A DNA stretch of 64,000 bases from Limnephilus marmoratus (taxonomy: Eukaryota > Arthropoda > Insecta > Trichoptera > Limnephilidae), in NCBI GenBank assembly GCA_917880885.1, contig OU862915.1, forward strand, positions 41,114,676-41,178,675. The letters run 5' to 3'. Below, in pieces: positions 1 through 9,907 of this stretch. Numbering within the stretch: position 1 is the stretch's first letter; every line of letters begins with the position of its first letter. A program made the translations under genes and the position numbers. The notes below the pieces were generated by a model. That model was not told where the DNA came from. It saw only the letters and a list, made by a program, of their open reading frames with translations, and did not search any database.

Positions 1-1089
1 TATCTCTCTTTCGTAGAAAATCACATAAATTTTCTCATTGACAGATATTTATATTAAAAATTTCATGTACTTGCTCGTAATTCATTATTAATGCCCACAC
101 CATAAAAAGGAATGGTTTTCTTCTAGAGTAAATATTCGTATTTAGCTTGTATAATTTTGTTTACATCGTTTCGTATTAATGATGCCCTTAATTGCTTGAA
201 ATCATGTTCTATAAATTTATTTAGATAATGTCATATCAACAAAGTGATAGCCAATCTTTTTCCTCTTGTCAAACGGTTAGCGATTCCTTCGACGGTTCAC
301 GCGTATTTTTCTGCGTCAGACTACGTTAAGCATCTTTTCCTGTGATTTGATTTAATTGTAGAGTGACCAAAAATGTACCGTGGCCTTTGATTTGCAATAT
401 TTTCAACCTCCTGTTTGTCGTGAATAGTGTTGTCGGATCAGAGTAATCCTTATACCGGTACCTATTAAAGTCAATTTAAGTAGTTTCAATTAGTTTTCTT
501 TTGAGATATTTGGCTCTAATAACTTCATTTCACCGTTCCATCTCCATATCAATAGGGTTTTCCCCCTTTTCCAGGCTATTATCTTCAGTTTGTGAAATTT
601 TCCGAGATTCTACCGGTTTTTTGTGATCATTCCAGGTCAGTTTTAATTAAATCGTCCCCTGGTACCATCCATGTTACGTTTTCCGTGGCCTTATTGATGA
701 TTTTTCATTTATTTATTTTTAACATTCCCGTGTAAGATTTTTTTTGTTTCCATTTGAAATCTGAGAATTTATTCAAGGCCGCTCAAAATGATCAAAGTCC
801 ACTAGGACAATACACGCCTCTAATTTCTCTGATTGGTTCAGATTATTTTTAATTGCCTTATCCACTCCCTTATTGGTAGAATTTAAACTTCCTTTGTTCT
901 CGAGATAACTATGATATGGGGGTTTCCTCGCTCCAGTTTTTATGCAGATCTCTGTAATAGTTCCCAACTGCTCGGACAGATGTCGCCGAATGTACCATTT
1001 TCTCTACATAATATTTAGAGGAAAAAAAATTTTCTTGTAGGCTTCTCGTAGGTTGAAGGTTGGCATTCATCACAAGTTTAGTGTAAATC
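1..1089. other. AT-rich DNA, no gene seen
   Basis: No reading frame here resembles a protein family and I see no repeat shared with the rest of the window. It is probably intergenic or intronic DNA. Confidence 0.5.
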
Positions 1090-1504
1090 CTCGATGACAC
1101 ACGGCTAGTTTACAAGCTACTATTTGTGAAATTCACTATCTGTTAGTAAACTCGCCCAGTGTCACTTGCTAACTAGCAGCGACTAGCAGATTATTGACAA
1201 TCTACGAAAAAAAGTTGAAAGGTCGTCAACTTTACTCGCCTACACGCTCGCTCCGCTTGCTCGTGATTGGTTTATTTATGTTTCCAACATGGCTTCCGAT
1301 AAACAGCTGATTTCGACTGTCAAACATGTGAAGAATTAGTTTACGCAGGCGTCGTTATTCTTGTTACTGGCGCTAGCAGCGGCTTCAGTTTTCTACGCTT
1401 CTGAGCGAGTGCACAGTTTTGTATGTCATCATGACAATCTCACTCGCCGATTTACCCGCTTTTAGATACTCGTAGTAGCTTGTAACTCGCCGTGTGTCAT
1501 CGAG
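1090..1504. mobile_element. Short TIR element (MITE-like), about 405 bp
   Basis: The ends are inverted copies of one another: the left end reads TGACACACGGC followed by (T)AGTTTACAAGCTACTA, and the reverse complement of the right end reads TGACACACGGC then GAGTTACAAGCTACTA. TCGA lies directly outside both ends (1091-1094 and 1500-1503), so a 4-bp TCGA target duplication is possible, although TCGA is itself palindromic and could belong to the TIR. There is no transposase; a 60-residue minus-strand frame at 1385-1567 spans the right end and looks fortuitous. I infer a non-autonomous DNA transposon of unknown superfamily. Confidence 0.6.
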
Positions 1505-2055
1505 GCTTAAGACAGGACGTGCTTGTTGTGCAGAAGATCTTAATAATTTTCTGGAGACACCAAGCAAAACAAAAATATGGTTTTTTTATTGAACCTGTTA
1601 TCTTTGTCCTCTGCCCTGTTCGCCTATATCATCCCAAGGAAACTTTACCGCCGATGGAAAAGACATGTAAATATCAAATTGATTCCTGTTCAAATAAAAG
1701 CCTTTTCTTCCCGGGTAAACAAATAAAAACAACGTTTGAACGACAGTTTCGCAACCTCCTTGCTCCCAGGTGATTGAAGACAACTTGCTTTTATTTGTTT
1801 TATATAGAAAATCGGAGGAAAGGAGAAAAAATACATGAATTATTGATTGAACGAAAATCGCATAAAAATATCTGCAATGAACGCGAGACCGTCAACCGCG
1901 ATAGTAAATTCTGAAAATTACAGTCTCTTTAGTTTGCCTTCTCAACTTCTCAATGTCACAGACCGGAAATAATAAAGGGCCAATATATCAAAGTCAAAAT
2001 ATATGAAAAAATATCTAATATTAAAAAACTAAAAAAAAAAAATTGCTGATTAACT
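1505..2055. other. AT-rich DNA, nothing recognised
   Basis: Short open frames on both strands show no recognisable domain. The stretch ends in an A-rich run that borders the next LINE fragment. Confidence 0.4.
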
Positions 2056-2400
2056 CCTCACCCTGGGAAAATAAATCCCCCCATAACCGATGTCATCTTT
2101 GAAGATGCTTTGTGGAGGGTCTTTTTGAGGAGAGGAAAAAGCGAAGTCTTGAAGAGACACGTCGCATCGTAGGAGAGAGGAAGTACAGAGGCCGGCAAAT
2201 CATTCCACCACCAGTGGTTGACATCAAGAACGAATCCTAGAAACGACCCTTTTTCGTGTGACAAAAGTGTTTGGCTCATTTCACGACTATGCACATCGGT
2301 GCAGGGATTAATGACGCTGGTTCATCGGAGCATCTTCCATTGTAATACTGGTAGAACGAGGACAGCTTTCCCACCTGACGCCTGGATGCCATTATCAAAC
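2056..2400 (-). pseudogene. LINE D 3'-end fragment (RT C-terminus)
   Basis: Read on the minus strand, the 78-residue frame at 2058-2294 contains WNDLPASVLPLSYD followed by LFKTSLFPLL, matching the C-terminal tail of the longer LINE D copy at 12100-12965 (WNDLPASVFPPSYN, GLFKTNVHSFL). Upstream coding continues only in broken pieces to about 2400. It is a 5'-truncated, mutated non-LTR retrotransposon remnant. RT catalytic motifs are absent. Confidence 0.7.
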
Positions 2401-2769
2401 GATCCTTTTTTATTATCTAACTGTAATCCACGAGTCATTGTTCGCATAAATACATATATATTACTTTTAACTACACGACAGATTACTTATCTATTTACAG
2501 TACAAGATTTCTTCTTTTGACATTCTTAACGTTAGAGAAGACGGTTAAACTAAAAAGGTTTAACGTTATTTATGTTTAGTGATTAAATTATCTACCTACT
2601 GCTTTTTAATTTTAATTCAATAGCACCATTTCTCTTATCTTACTTTGTGTGCTAGAACTTCCGATCTGTTCTGCCGTGTGGTATATAGTTTTGGGGACTA
2701 TTACGGCTGACGTATTTAGCTACGTATGTTTTCCTAGCGACTGGTTTTTTGCGCAGAAGGAACCGAATA

Positions 2770-2872
2770 TCTCCGTGGTCAAAGGATAAGGATCTCGACT
2801 CACAATCCGAAGGTTGCCGGATCGAACCCCGGCGTGCGCAAATAAATTTTATTTGATTTTTTTTTTTTTTTT
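2770..2872 (+). repeat. tRNA-derived SINE, copy 1
   Basis: The sequence carries a polymerase III A-box-like segment (TCCGTGGTCAAAGGATAAGG) and a tRNA T-arm/B-box-like segment (GGTTGCCGGATCGAACCCC), followed by CGTGCGCAAATAAATTTTA and a T-rich tail. Related copies lie at 39005-39075 (minus), 46095-46185 (plus) and, as a tail only, at 58912-58945. The repetition and the AT-rich tail argue against a functional tRNA gene. The tail abuts the poly-A end of LINE C on the opposite strand. Confidence 0.6.
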
Positions 2873-4573
2873 AGTTGCCGGTAACCCGGGCGTTTATTAA
2901 CATCAATAGTTATTTACAGAAATTTGCGCTACCCGACTCACTAGACAATGTCTGTTCTGAGCCGGGTAGCAGTATCTATCATTACATATATCCATAAAGA
3001 TTCAACTTCAAATCAAAAAAGAAAAACTTAAATAAAAATTCAAACTATAAAAGAAAAACTTAAATAAAAATACAAAAGATTATCTACATTAAATAATCTA
3101 AATATGAAATATTACAAAAATATATAAAATAATTGAACAATTTTTAGTGTGAAAGTTTTTTTTTTTTTAATTTTAATATATGTATGTTTAAATAACAATA
3201 TTCCACGTATAAAAAATTAACATGGTCGGTTTGCAAGTAACTTGTTAATGCAATTCCTTTTTTTGTTCATTAACCACGTATTCAAGTTTTTATATGTACG
3301 TTTTCTGTTGGTTTGAGTTTATATGTTTTACATGTTATGTTTCTTTTAAGAAAATGTTGAATATGGAAGGTGCGAGGTAAGGTTCATGTTTTTTAGCAAG
3401 AGTGGATTTAATTTTTGGCACTTGTAAATGATTGTTAGATTTAGTTCTAGTGTTCTGGGAGTGAGATATGTGGGAAGGTGACGATTTTATGCAATTTGTA
3501 TGGTTAATTTTTTTTATGAATAGCTTCCTGATATCAAATATTTTATTATTAATTAAAAGATTTTCAGTGGGATGAAGATATGGTTTTTTGAACATAGTTC
3601 TAATAAGTTATTTATGAGCTGTATTAAGTAGCTTAATGTATGTGACTGCGGCTCCACCCCATGCCGATATACCATAAATTATAATGCTTTGACAGAGGGA
3701 AAAATATACACCTTTTAATAGTTTAGGTGACATAATGTTTCTAATCGTTTTAAAAATGTATATTCGTTTCCGGATTCTCATTACAAGTGAATTTATGTGA
3801 AGTTCCCATTTTAGTTTGCAATCCACTGTTAAACCAAGATATTTAATACTATCCCAGTGCTCAATTTTTTCGCAGTCACAGTTTGTGGTTTGTAATGTAT
3901 TACATGGATGCAGATGTAAAAGCGGGACGGTTTTTGGTTGCCCAGTATTGGTTTTACTGAATGTTAAAACTTGGTTTTCGAGGTGTTTAGGGTAAGAAGA
4001 TTTTTGTCTAGCCATTTTTTTATCTCCTTCATACCAAATTCTGCGCTTTTAAAGGTCTTTTCCCAAGATTGCTCTTTAAAAAGAAGTACAGTATCATCTG
4101 CGTAGCTGATCACATTATAGCAGATTGTTGGAATTTTAATATTAGTGAGACCATTAATATAGTTAAAAAAAAGAATAGGGCCTAAGACGCTACCCTGAGG
4201 CACTCCGTACTTTATTTCTGCGGTGTCACTCAGGCATTTATTTATTTCAACTATTTGTTTCCTATTTTTTGTATAACTGATGAACCACTTAAGCGGTTTT
4301 CCAGTAATGCCAATATTTTAAAGTTTTTGGAATAGCACATCATGAGAGATGGTGTCGAAGGCCTTAGCCAGATCTAGAAAGACTCCAATTACTTTAGATC
4401 CCTTATCTACGTGTTTTACAATGAAGTTGGTTAGTTCAGAAATTGCCTGTTCTGTGCCCATTTTTGCCCGAAAACCGAATTGATGACTTGATAGTAAATT
4501 GTGTTTGTCGAGGTAGGATATCTGTCTGTTTTTCATTGCTTTTTCTAGGAGTTTTGATAGAGAGTTAAGTAGT
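2873..4573 (-). pseudogene. LINE C, 5'-truncated non-LTR retrotransposon (RT)
   Basis: Minus-strand pieces in order are 4318-4536 (RT start, with FGFRAKMGTEQAI and the motif A region FLDLAKAFDTISHDVL), 3964-4203 (motif B MPQGSVLGPILF and catalytic YADD), 3608-4015 (IKYLGLTVDCKLKWELHI, then a C-terminal region ending in WGGAAVTYIKLLNTAHK) and 3335-3595 (C-terminal tail). Frameshifts separate the pieces. The 3' UTR runs down to a poly-A tract (T-run on the plus strand at 2857-2872). The endonuclease and ORF1 are missing, as expected of 5' truncation during target-primed reverse transcription. The RT is of the CR1/Jockey group; I cannot place the clade further. Confidence 0.85.
2928..2972 (-). 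repeat. Hairpin in LINE C 3' UTR
   Basis: An inverted repeat pairs GCTACCCG with CGGGTAGC around a partly paired centre. It lies about 55 bp from the LINE C 3' end. Such a hairpin could be an RT recognition structure, but this is inference. Confidence 0.5.
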
Positions 4574-4734
4574 GAAAGTAGTGATTAGTATGTGTCATTT
4601 CACAAGAAATTCATTTAACATAATATGTAGTATATTTGCGGCACGTTCCAGAATGGAAGATACTCTCGGTATGTAAGACCACCATTCAGAATTGAAAAGT
4701 TGATTGAAATGGCGTTAGACGTGTTTGACGACCA

Positions 4735-4885
4735 GATCTGCATAAACAGGTAATTCCCCACCTTCCTCTTCCCCATCTCATTCCCCAACCCACTACCTTC
4801 AATCGCACTACAAACCCCAATTGGGGATGCCATTGGCTCCGTCTCACTGGCTCCAGACGGTAGCTGCTGGGGCTCTTATGAGGTA
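4735..4885 (+). repeat. Dispersed repeat Y, copy 1
   Basis: The characteristic segment has CCCCAATTGGGGATGCCAT followed by a CTCACTGGCTCCAGACGG block. The same segment recurs at 26455-26658, 34795-34885 (minus) and 59310-59366 plus 61398-61460. Copy 2 ends in a poly-A run, which suggests a retroposed element read on this strand. The origin is unknown. Confidence 0.6.
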
Positions 4886-4889
4886 TTTA

Positions 4890-5865
4890 CATAATTAAAA
4901 AGTATTCTAGTTTATTTTCACAAGTCACGTTTTCACAATAACTTTAAATTGTAAATCTACGCAGTTAAAACACGTCTCGGTCCTCCTGCATTTATTTAGG
5001 AGCTACTTGGTTCACTTGCTAATTAGAAAAGTATTCAAAGAATCGAACTGTTTTATAAACACAAAACTGTTTTAAAAGAACTAATATTAGCAAAAATGAT
5101 CACAGCTGTCAGAGTATTTTAAAGACATAATGTTCCTCATTACCGACTTAGCAAGGGAGTTCTCCTAGACAATATAGTGATTAGTTAACGTAAACGAAGA
5201 TAGGTTTCAGCTGAGTACCGAATCAAAGGCCTTTAGAGGTTTTACTCCACACGGGTTTGCTTTAACAATGTCCACATTTAATGTTCTTATTAATACAATG
5301 TAATACAGCCCATTTACGACGGCAATGATGAATATCGTAATGTGAAATTTATATGAAATACTAAAACAAAACCAAAAGCAAACTGTTTACACTTTCATCA
5401 ACGTTTGACTTAATTTCTTTTCTGCTGTACAGTCATTTTCATATCATTTTTGTCATAATCAATCTAGAAACTTTTCATCACGTCTATTTTGTCATTACTA
5501 AACATGGCATGAAAGTGTACCCCTATACTCTACGGTCGACTAACAAAATCGAATAATTTGTTAAAGGGCACCACGAAAACACGCTTTTATTTCCAAGTAG
5601 AAGAGAAGTTGAGTAGATAATCCCCTGGGAAAATATTAAGCCAACAAGAGTTCGGTCACAAATATGTACAACATAATATACGTAGTTAACCATTTTAAAG
5701 ATACTTACTTCAAAAGATTAGTAGTTGTCTGAAGATCATAAAATAAGACTTTATCGGTTTAAATTTTAAGCCTTCTATCCTGAAGAAGTCTTTAGGAGGT
5801 TATTTTAAATATTTAATTTTTTTTTTTTTTTCAAAAGAAGCAAACACATTGTGACTTGACATTTT
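4890..5865. other. AT-rich DNA, nothing recognised
   Basis: No protein family, tandem repeat or inverted repeat is evident. A poly-T run at about 5818-5831 precedes the Penelope-like element. Confidence 0.4.
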
Positions 5866-5914
5866 AAATAAATAAAAAGAAAACACTTTGTTTTACGTCA
5901 CTTTATTGATATTT

Positions 5915-5960
5915 CTTCCGTCTACCGGTTTCGGTACCTCCGTACCATCATCAGGACTGA
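5915..5960 (-). ncRNA. Hammerhead ribozyme motif in pLTR (intact core)
   Basis: On the minus strand the order is CTGATGA (core), stem II GGTAC/GTACC with a GGAG loop, GAAA, a two-base-pair stem III (A-U, C-G) and the cleavage triplet GTA followed by GAC. Stem I is GTC (before the core) with GAC (after cleavage). The predicted cut lies between 5923 and 5922. One extra U sits at the base of stem II. Short-stem-III hammerheads in Penelope-like elements are established; activity here is inferred. Confidence 0.75.
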
Positions 5961-6049
5961 ATATAAAATACTGACAAATACAGGGAAATATACATATATA
6001 TATACAAATTGTAAAAGAAAGAGACAATAAATTAGAGTGGGACAGTGCG

Positions 6050-6757
6050 TCAGTTGTGGGAGGGTAGTGGGGGAGGAGGGAGTGGGATAACGGGAAACAT
6101 ACTTATAATAGGGCTGAAAGTTAAATTAAGTTGATTATTAATGATTTCAGCCTTTGCATTAACCGATTTTTTTATTTCTAAAGCTTCTAAGTTATTTAAT
6201 CTTAAACCTATCCCATTTTTGTGCAGGACTTTAATACCCGTATCCCGGTTAAAAGTATGATCTTTATTAATTAGGTGCTCCGCGAATTCTGAAAACCCTG
6301 AACTGGTTAGGCGCCTTACGTGTTCCTTTACTCTAGTTTCCACATTGCGTGACGTTTGTCCAATATAGAACGCTGTACAATCGTTACAACTAATTTTATA
6401 AACGCCCGAGTGGCTTAGTATGTCCTCATGGTCTTTAGCATTAATTAAAAATTTTCCTAGGTTGTTATTCGTGTAAAAAGCTGGTTTAATTTCTGGTGGG
6501 AATTTAACTGTACACAAAGAGGACAAGTTATTAATATATAAAATTCTTCGCCATTCGCGGTTAAGATAATTATTATTAAAAGTTATTGGACTAGGGTAAA
6601 TGTATTTATTTATGGATATTAATCTTAATTTTTTTGCTAGGATTCTATCTATGAGTTGTGTTTCGTACCCATTATTGTGAGCTATTAATTTTATTGTATT
6701 TAATTCATTAGTATAATTAACATTTGACAAAGGGGTAGTGACTAATCGATGGATCAT
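6050..6757 (-). CDS. Penelope-like GIY-YIG endonuclease (RT C-terminal remnant plus EN)
   Basis: This is a 235-residue open frame. Residues about 1-115 correspond to the linker that follows the RT thumb in Penelope-like elements (IKLIAHNNGYETQLIDRIL, then KPAFYTNNNLGKFL). Residues about 118-195 form the GIY-YIG nuclease: GVYKISCNDCTAFYIGQT supplies the GVY and YIG elements and the CxxC pair, R follows in SRNVETRVKEH, and the likely catalytic glutamate is in NNLEALEIKK. The C-terminus (PLPPPPLPSHN) is encoded by the inverted arm. Full-length family proteins also carry an upstream RT of several hundred residues, absent here, so the copy cannot retrotranspose alone. The frame is uninterrupted, which hints that the insertion is young. 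Confidence 0.88.
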   Translation of the reverse strand: MIHRLVTTPLSNVNYTNELNTIKLIAHNNGYETQLIDRILAKKLRLISINKYIYPSPITFNNNYLNREWRRILYINNLSSLCTVKFPPEIKPAFYTNNNLGKFLINAKDHEDILSHSGVYKISCNDCTAFYIGQTSRNVETRVKEHVRRLTSSGFSEFAEHLINKDHTFNRDTGIKVLHKNGIGLRLNNLEALEIKKSVNAKAEIINNQLNLTFSPIISMFPVIPLPPPPLPSHN

Positions 6758-6945
6758 TGAGTGGAACGCGGAATGTTTATGTGAGGTTGGGTGGTTATTA
6801 TAAGTATGTTTCCCGTTATCCCACTCGCTCCTCCCCCACTACCCTCCCACAACTGACGCACTGTCCCACTCTAATTTATTGTCTCTTTCTTTTACAATTT
6901 GTATATATATATGTATATTTCCCTGTATTTGTCAGTATTTTATAT

Positions 6946-6990
6946 TCAGTCCTGATGATGGTACGGAGGTACCGAAACCGGAAGACGGAA
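6946..6990 (+). ncRNA. Hammerhead ribozyme motif, second arm (mutated)
   Basis: This is the same motif as the minus-strand copy: CTGATGA, stem II GGTAC/GTACC, GAAACCGG. Position 6982 is A where the other arm has T, which removes the A-U pair of stem III and the U of the cleavage triplet (GGAAGAC instead of GGTAGAC). Self-cleavage is therefore expected to be lost in this copy. Confidence 0.6.
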
Positions 6991-7040
6991 GAAATATCAA
7001 TAAAGTGACGTAAAACAAAGTGTTTTCTTTTTATTTATTT

Positions 7041-7439
7041 AATTATTTATTTGAGTCACAAACATTACATTTATGGATGATACTAGTAGATAATATAAAA
7101 AATATTAGTATTTAAACATAAAAGTCCTGCAGCATTCACATTTGCACATTCACGAAAACAAACACATATACCTAATAAATGAAACAATTTAACTTTGTTT
7201 GAACCACTTTTATATTTGAGTAAATCCGACAGGTATAGAACGACCGTTCCTTCTTCAGGGCAAATGCAAAGGCATGTTCCTTCTTGAGGGGCAACCATTT
7301 ATCTATAATGGATAACCACAAAGATAGAGCTACATTTAAAAGTACATAAATATAAAGTTCAACATTTCTCTATTGGCAATACGCACATATTTACACCGTT
7401 TATAGTATTATTTCTCTTATAAGCAAAAGCGCCCTGTAT
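7041..7439. other. AT-rich DNA with a weak ribozyme-like trace
   Basis: No gene is seen. On the minus strand at about 7205-7275 the order CCTGAAGAAGGAACGG ... CTGTCGGAT recalls a decayed Penelope-like terminal hammerhead, but the GAAA box is missing. Confidence 0.25.
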
Positions 7440-7800
7440 TGAACGTCCGCCGCCACAACACTGTTTACGTCTATTCCAGATAAGATGTTAAGGACTTCGT
7501 GAATGAGATGATTATCTTCTACAGATTTAATTACAACATGTAACTTGAGGACGTCTGCATGAAGAGAAAAATTACAGCGGTGTTTACATGTAAGATTGTA
7601 AATAAAAAAAAATTAAAAAATAGTACGGGTCCGAGTTGCAATCCTTGTGGTACGCCGGACGTAACTAAAATTAGGGAAGAGTTATTAGCATTAACTAATT
7701 GGCTTCTATTTGATAAATATGATTCTAAACAACGAAGCAGATTTGCAAGTATACCGATGTCATCCAATTGCTTTAGTAAGAAAATGTGACTAACTTGTCG
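7440..7800 (-). pseudogene. Degraded LINE RT fragment
   Basis: The minus-strand frame (7531-7767) has LESYLSNRSQLVNANNSS followed by the RT motif B string SGVPQGLQLGPVLFFNFF. Further along, in other frames, LHADVLKL appears where FADDLKLY would be expected, so the catalytic YADD/FADD box is mutated. Only the palm region remains. It is a short, old non-LTR retrotransposon scrap. Confidence 0.7.
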
Positions 7801-8432
7801 AAGGTTTTACTGAAATGGGTTTACAGGGCATCTAGGTACTGGTTTTTTTGTTTTTCATTGGTTTACACAGAAAACATCGATTTACTTCCTTCCCTTGGGA
7901 CAACAAAGTTGTATCTGACATTTTGGCCAATCGTTGGACAGGTTTGCTAGATTTTTTTTCTTTTTAAAACGCAATATCCAACTTCTATGTAAGTTCGTAA
8001 ATAGGTATGAAACAAAATTCTATTTAAAATACTTAATATTTATTTTTCAGACCAGCAAGGTTCCATTCCTTGCAATTTAAGAGTAATTATTTGAAAAACT
8101 TTATTTATGGAGCAACATGGTTTCGTTTGCATTGTTCTTCGTTCTCATTCGCTTTGAGCAATAAGGTTCCATCTGCCAATTACGTGAAACTGAGAAAAAA
8201 TTATATTTATGAAAAAGTGAATTCGCAAAACCAATTTTTATTTAATTGGCTTAAGGTTTAGGAATATTTGATGCAAAAATATTGCATTTAGCCAAAAAAT
8301 CTAATTAAAATAATCAATCCGGAATTAGCTGATTTTCAAAGCAAAACATTCTGTTTTTTTTTTAACGTTAACTCCACGCAGGAGGCCCTGAGGAAAATAA
8401 AATACAAAAAATAAAAAATAAAATAAAATACC
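7801..8432. other. AT-rich DNA; ends in a repeat X tail
   Basis: The only recognisable item is the segment CGCAGGAGGCCCTGAGGAAAATA at about 8378-8400. It resembles the 3' terminus of repeat X read on the opposite strand and is followed by an A-rich stretch at the LINE A junction. Confidence 0.4.
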
Positions 8433-8439
8433 TCAAACT

Positions 8440-8958
8440 TTGCCATCAGAAGTTAACTCCCAAATTCCACCACCTAATATGTGTGACGTACTGGCAGAAA
8501 TCGAAGAGAGAAAGATGCGTGCAAATAATGTCATTCTCTTCAATATCCCGGAGTGTGTGTCAGATCTCACCGCAATTAACATATCAGAGGATAATAACAG
8601 GGTGTCTACAGCTCTTAAAAACATAGACATTTCAATTAATACTCAAGAAATTAAAATGCACAGATTAGGAGCAAAGAAAGTTACTGGTAAAATAAGACCT
8701 ATCAAATTGGAACTTAATGATCCTCAATTAGTCCGGACGATTTTAATAAATAATAAAAAATTCAAAGATGGAATCAAAGCCGGGAATGATCAAACTCCCC
8801 AACAACGGCGGCAATTGTTAACTCTCCGTGAAGAACTGGAGTCCAGGAGAAATAATGGGGAAACAAATTTAACGATTAAGTATGTGAACTCCAGTCCTAA
8901 AATAATAGAGATGCAGCTTAATGGTGTTCAAAAAACGGTTAATATTGCACAGGAATAA
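8440..8958 (+). CDS. LINE A ORF1 protein (RNA-binding, 5' truncated)
   Basis: The product is 172 residues, partial at the N-terminus because the element is truncated; no genuine ATG start is present. The segment RANNVILFNIPE begins an RRM-like fold, followed by IKMHRLGAKK, RPIKLEL, and the C-terminal part NDQTPQQRRQLLTLREEL and NLTIKYVNSSPKIIEM. This order is typical of ORF1 proteins of CR1/Jockey-type LINEs, which bind the element RNA in the ribonucleoprotein particle. Its last 38 bases overlap the first ATG of ORF2 in another frame. Confidence 0.78.
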   Translation: MPSEVNSQIPPPNMCDVLAEIEERKMRANNVILFNIPECVSDLTAINISEDNNRVSTALKNIDISINTQEIKMHRLGAKKVTGKIRPIKLELNDPQLVRTILINNKKFKDGIKAGNDQTPQQRRQLLTLREELESRRNNGETNLTIKYVNSSPKIIEMQLNGVQKTVNIAQE

Positions 8959-9833
8959 TGACCTAAAACCAGCTAATAAACATAAATCGGAATCATGCAG
9001 CATCTACTACCAGAATATCAGGGGTATCAAAACAAAACTCGGAAAATTCAAAGTTACAGCTCCCACCATCTCGCAAGACGTCATCGTACTCACTGAAACC
9101 TGGTTGGATCCTTCTATTCATTCAGCGGAGCTCGGATTATCGAAACACAACATATACCGAATGGACCGGAGTCACAAAACTAGTACCAAATCAAGAGGGG
9201 GGGCGTACTAATAGCAGTAAATAAAAGCATAAACTCTAAATTAATAAAACATAAAAAATTATGATGTTGAGCAAATCTTTGTACTATTAAGTGGAAAATC
9301 ATGTAAAACTATTATTGGCAGTGTACATTCCTCCCAACTCGGACCTGTCGATATACAAAAATCACTGTGAGGACGTCGAGTATGTAATAACAAAATATCC
9401 AGCACATAAAATGATTATCTGTGGGGATTACAACCTATCAAATTGTAAGTTTAATGATCCTAATTACTCGCCAATCTCTGATTGTGAAAGGGATATTCTG
9501 GATATGTGTTCCTACTTAAATCTTTCACAACTTAATAATGTACCCAATGTTAACAATCGCATTCTCGATTTGATATTCTCAAATGAAGATGATGTAAATG
9601 TTTATGAATCTCCTGAGTTTATTGTCCCTATTGACAAACACCATCCTTCACTTATAATTTCTATACCCCACACTGTAGATGATAATCCTAAAATCTCAAG
9701 ATCTTGTTATAATTTTAAAAATGCAGATTACAATAAAGTTAATGAGGCGCTGTCTAACATTGACTGGACAAGTCTTAATGAAGGTGATATTGATCAAAAT
9801 ACTGACTTTTTTACTCGCAACTCTATAATGTAA
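8921..9833 (+). pseudogene. LINE A ORF2 endonuclease domain (frameshifted)
   Basis: An exonuclease-endonuclease-phosphatase fold can be followed across breaks. 8921-9211 has SIYYQNIRGIKTKLGKF and VIVLTETWLDPSI (metal-binding Glu of the TETWL box), then frame loss after SRGGAY at about 9210. Short VLIAVNKSI coding follows in a shifted frame, then 9291-9833 has VYIPPNSDLSIY, MIICGDYNLSNCKF (GDYNL box) and DKHHPSLIISIP (His of the catalytic SDH-like position). The frame breaks again at about 9830, just before the RT frame. This domain nicks the target DNA in target-primed reverse transcription. Confidence 0.82.
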
Positions 9834-9907
9834 TTTCAAATAATATTCCTCTTATCCAACACAAAGAATCAAAGTATCCTGTATGGTTTACTAAAGAATT
9901 AATTTGC

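Larger units (their letters stand above)
5866..7040 (-). mobile_element. Penelope-like element, RT-less, with inverted terminal repeats
   Basis: Two near-identical arms of about 240 bp in inverted orientation (5866-6104 and 6802-7040) flank a minus-strand ORF with a GIY-YIG endonuclease. Inverted or tandem terminal repeats (pLTRs) plus a C-terminal GIY-YIG domain are the hallmark of Penelope-like elements. Between the ORF start (6757) and the inner edge of the upstream arm only about 45 bp remain, so the RT domain, which normally precedes the endonuclease, is gone. Each arm holds a hammerhead-ribozyme motif. Arm divergence is low (for example an A/T difference at 6982), suggesting a fairly recent insertion. 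Confidence 0.88.

Noticed and set aside
2770..2860. Possible functional tRNA gene
   Set aside because: The arm pairing is poor and the sequence recurs with a common AT-rich tail, so a tRNA-derived SINE fits better.
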